Positions 33,110-35,353 of a stretch of 35,353 bases of DNA are shown piece after piece. A program made the position numbers and the translations under genes. How positions within the stretch are numbered: the first letter of the stretch is position 1; each line of letters opens with the position of its first letter. This DNA comes from Candidatus Thorarchaeota archaeon (lineage in GTDB: Archaea; Asgardarchaeota; Thorarchaeia; Thorarchaeales; Thorarchaeaceae), in the NCBI GenBank assembly GCA_016839245.1, contig JAEOUN010000088.1, forward strand, positions 1 through 35,353, read 5' to 3'. The notes beneath the pieces were generated by a model. That model saw only the letters and a list, made by a program, of their open reading frames with translations, ran no database searches and had not been told where the DNA came from.

Positions 33110-33440
33110 TGCAAAACCTACCCTCCTGACATCGTTTACTTAAACGATATGAAACATCAGTAGTCTGAATACTTCTAATAAGGATATCTTTCTTTATTCA
33201 TTTGATTTCTGATATTAACAATTTTGAATTTGAATGGAAGAATAACTCATCATTTTATACAAGTCTATCAAGAACTACTCGCTGAAACAGAGTAAATTAC
33301 TGAGGAACTCAAATCTGAAAGATTCGAACCATGGTCCTAACAAAGCAAAGGTAACCTATAAGTACTAGAATTTTGGTGCGTTTCCCATATATATTGGTGA
33401 AATCTGATATATTAGATTCGCTGATTTGGAGTATGATATT
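33110..33440. other. 331-base divergent promoter region of ABC operon and thiolase
   Basis: No gene is seen. It contains the ABC operator candidate at 33131-33148, A/T-rich TATA-like blocks, and near 33400-33418 an AATCTGATATATTAGATT element that holds a TATA-like core about 25-35 bases before the thiolase ATG. Confidence 0.45.
33131..33148. promoter_or_regulatory. Perfect inverted repeat upstream of the ABC exporter operon
   Basis: ATCGTTTA and TAAACGAT are exact reverse complements separated by CT, giving an 18-base operator-like site 22 bases before the ATPase start codon. Its place fits a repressor covering the transcript start or the ribosome-binding region. Confidence 0.55.
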
Positions 33441-34749
33441 ATGAGTCGTAAAGTATGTATCGCAGGTGGTGCGGTAACTCCTTTCGACTACCCGATGCAC
33501 ATAACCCCAGAGGCTATGGCTGCCAATTGTATTGTAGAGACGCAACATGACATTCCTGATTTTACTCTCAGGGATCTCGACTTTATGGTCTACTCGCATT
33601 TCTCAGTACACTTTGGTAAGCAACTCTGCCCAGAGAGCTACTTGGATTCGTCCATTTAGCCTGGAATGGGTCGTTCATGATCATCTTGGGTTAGTCGGAT
33701 TACCTCACGTGCGTATTGAAAATGGAGGAAACACTGGAGGGTCGGCACTCTATGGTGCCTTCTTGGCTGTGCGGTCAGGACTCTTTGATTGTGTTGGCGT
33801 ATACGGGTGGGAGACGATGGACAATGTTACCCAATCGCAGGGGAGTGAATTTATCGCACTTGCCTCAGATACAAGGTATGAAGCACTGGCAGGTGGAATT
33901 TATCCTATTTACTATGCGGCAATGGCGTACAAGTTCATGAAGGAGAATGGTCTGACTGAGGAGGACTTTGCTCTCGCTGCAATGAAGAACAGAAACTATG
34001 CTGCAGACAATCCCGGAGCACAATTCTATAGGAGTGATTACACTAATCCAGACTCTCCCTATTATAAGAAGACACTCACAGTGGATGATGTCATGGAGAG
34101 TCGTCTTATCAGCTACCCGCTGAAGAAACTGGACTGTTGTCTGATGAGCCGTGGTGGTGCCTTTGCACTCGTTACAAGCGAGGAATGGGCAAAGAAGCAT
34201 GCTCCTCACAACTATGTCGTCATTGACGGTGCAGGTCTCAGCAGTTGTACAATCCGTGCAGGTGACCGTATCGACTTTCCAGGTTGGAATGAGCAGTATG
34301 GTAAGGGATACCCTGACATGACTGAGTTTGCAGCCTGTCGCAAGTCTGGCGAGGTTGCCTACGACATGGCTGGTATCGAGTACAAAGATGCCGCCAAGGA
34401 GGTTGATGTTGCTGAGATTCACGATGCCTTCAGTAGCTCCGAAACCCAGATCTACAAGGCTCTCCATTGGTGCAACAAGGACAACATCAAGGAGTTTGTT
34501 CGTGAGAAGCGAACATTCCTCGATGGTGATGTGCCAACCAATATCGGTGGTGGTCTGATGGGCTATGGGCATCCTGTTGGTGCAACTGGTATCATGAGTG
34601 CTATCGAGTGTATGATGCACCTCAACGACACTGCTCCCAAGAAACACCTGAGTTCCAAGACCTACGTCAAGGACGCGAACACTGGTCTTGTCAACAGTCA
34701 CGCAGGTACTGGAACCAGTATCTCGAACTTCATTCTCAGGAGGCCATAG
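33441..34749 (+). pseudogene. Thiolase-family acyltransferase-like gene, reading frame broken near 33610-33660
   Basis: The N-terminus (MSRKVCIAGGAVTPFDYPMH) and about 73 residues are in one frame, which stops at 33657-33659; the rest of the thiolase, from EWVVHDHLGLVGLP to GTGTSISNFILRRP, continues in the +1 frame to 34749. Thiolase motifs in the second part are IENGGNTGGSALYGAF, EIHDAFSSSETQIY and GYGHPVGATG. The second part lacks the nucleophilic Cys normally in the ENxCxSGG position, so even an intact product may be non-thiolytic. A single-base indel or a short insertion of 28 or 31 bases near the stop would explain the break; an assembly error is possible. A DUF35 partner follows after two bases with GGAGG at its start, a classic thiolase/DUF35 pair. 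Confidence 0.75.
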
Positions 34750-34751
34750 AG

Positions 34752-35353
34752 ATGGTAGAGGATAAACGATTACACAAGATTCCCGGGCACAATGATGTCA
34801 AGTGGGATGAGAAGCATCCTGACAAGTTCCGCGGTGATGTCAAGGAGACCGGTATCGGGTTCATGGGTTGGGATTATGATTCCGCCGAGGAGCAGTTTAA
34901 GGTCTATCTGCACTACGACCAGCTCTATTACTGGAAATACGCCGAGGTCTCGAAACTCGGTAAGGGCTTCATCGATGGCGAGTTCTGGGGCACTCAGTGT
35001 CCTAAATGCGGCGACAAGTTCTTCCCGCCGAGGGTGAATTGTTGGAATTTGAATTGCAATCTCGAACGCAGCAATTGGGTTCAACTCTCGCAGAGCGGTA
35101 CTGTTCATACTTTTACAGTCGCTGGGTGGAGCGGAAAGAGTAGTCTAAAGCGATTGCCTTTTGTCCTCGCGTATGTCATTGTAGATGGTTGCAAGACTGC
35201 AATCGCAAATGAACTTCGTGGGATCGATCCATGGGACGCTGAGTTTGGCATGCCTGTGAAGGTGGTCTGGAAACCCAAGAACGAGAGACAGGGAACCGTC
35301 ACTGACTGGCACTTTGAGCCTGCAGATGGTTGGAAACCCGGTCCGATGAACGA
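34752..35353 (+). CDS. DUF35 zinc-ribbon/OB-fold protein, partner of the thiolase (3'-truncated by window edge)
   Basis: At least 200 residues are in frame from ATG 34752 to the edge. An N-terminal helical part leads to a zinc ribbon with CPKCGDKFFPPR and then CWNLNC (the second pair spaced by four residues instead of the usual two), followed by an OB-fold (GTVHTFTVAGWSG, LPFVLAYVIVDG, GMPVKVVW). In archaea DUF35 proteins bind CoA and bridge thiolases with partner enzymes such as HMG-CoA synthase. GGAGG lies upstream within the end of the thiolase gene and the two genes are two bases apart, so they are co-translated. Codons here and in the thiolase end more often in G/C than in neighbouring genes. 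Confidence 0.87.
   Translation, partial: MVEDKRLHKIPGHNDVKWDEKHPDKFRGDVKETGIGFMGWDYDSAEEQFKVYLHYDQLYYWKYAEVSKLGKGFIDGEFWGTQCPKCGDKFFPPRVNCWNLNCNLERSNWVQLSQSGTVHTFTVAGWSGKSSLKRLPFVLAYVIVDGCKTAIANELRGIDPWDAEFGMPVKVVWKPKNERQGTVTDWHFEPADGWKPGPMN

Noticed and set aside
33321..33330. A GGTTCGAATC-like tRNA T-loop on the minus strand
   Set aside because: The flanking bases cannot form the T stem or acceptor stem and no anticodon arm lies at the right distance.
33600..33665. Programmed +1 frameshifting in the thiolase
   Set aside because: No slippery codon run or downstream stimulatory structure is evident; mutation or assembly error is simpler, so it is only kept as a minor option.
33865..34701. 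Long 278-residue open frame on the minus strand
   Set aside because: It lies wholly inside the thiolase gene, which has clear family motifs; the minus frame has none.
1..35353. CRISPR array, insertion sequence or rRNA
   Set aside because: I saw no regularly spaced direct repeats with spacers, no transposase-like protein and no rRNA-like conserved stretches in the window.

Overview
This window looks archaeal. Several genes have Shine-Dalgarno motifs placed so that they choose the start, including TTG and GTG starts. A/T-rich TATA-like boxes lie about 25-50 bases upstream of genes, and no bacterial -35/-10 promoters stand out. The gene content fits: PanB, a thiolase paired with a DUF35 zinc-ribbon/OB-fold partner, a COG1237-type metallo-beta-lactamase protein, an archaeal ribbon-helix-helix regulator, and secreted proteins with one N-terminal anchor. 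Several proteins have eukaryote-flavoured architectures: a protease resembling site-1 protease, a possible GRAM/PH-like protein, and a lamin-tail nuclease. My best guess is an Asgard archaeon (Thorarchaeota/Lokiarchaeota-like), but no rRNA or marker gene here proves it.

Left part (1-9.2 kb). A minus-strand operon holds a small Cys-containing protein, an isopropylmalate/isocitrate-type dehydrogenase and an aconitase-family large subunit that runs off the left edge. A divergent FAH-family gene lies next to it. Then comes a run of minus-strand genes read in the order MFS transporter, PHP (HisJ-like) phosphatase, small membrane protein, TPR protein, membrane TPR protein. The MFS gene has a long leader rich in hairpins. 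A membrane-anchored subtilase follows, with a C-terminal domain like that of eukaryotic site-1 protease.

Middle part (9.3-24 kb). A P-type ATPase with unusual ion-site residues is followed by panB, a DUF1858 protein, an MBL/SCP2 pair, a large secreted nuclease with Ig-like, FN3 and lamin-tail modules, an unrecognised 184-residue protein, a phosphodiesterase-like enzyme and a PLP-dependent dehydratase. A small ribbon-helix-helix regulator shares a 13-bp palindrome with the promoter region of a small membrane protein made of 17-18-residue repeats. A 16-TM protein ends in what looks like a decayed histidine-kinase module.

Right part (24.3-35.4 kb). A GRAM-like protein, a basic coiled-coil protein and a 1453-residue giant form the least explained block. 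The giant has about five 115-residue beta-rich repeats, a coiled coil, a Trp-rich patch and Ala-rich helices. The last two genes are translationally linked, and this block is the strongest candidate for an undescribed system. After it come a truncated copy of a thiolase 5' end, an ABC-2 exporter operon (ATPase, permease, secreted accessory protein) behind a perfect 18-bp inverted repeat, and a thiolase/DUF35 pair. The thiolase reading frame is broken and lacks the usual nucleophilic cysteine. The DUF35 gene runs off the right edge.
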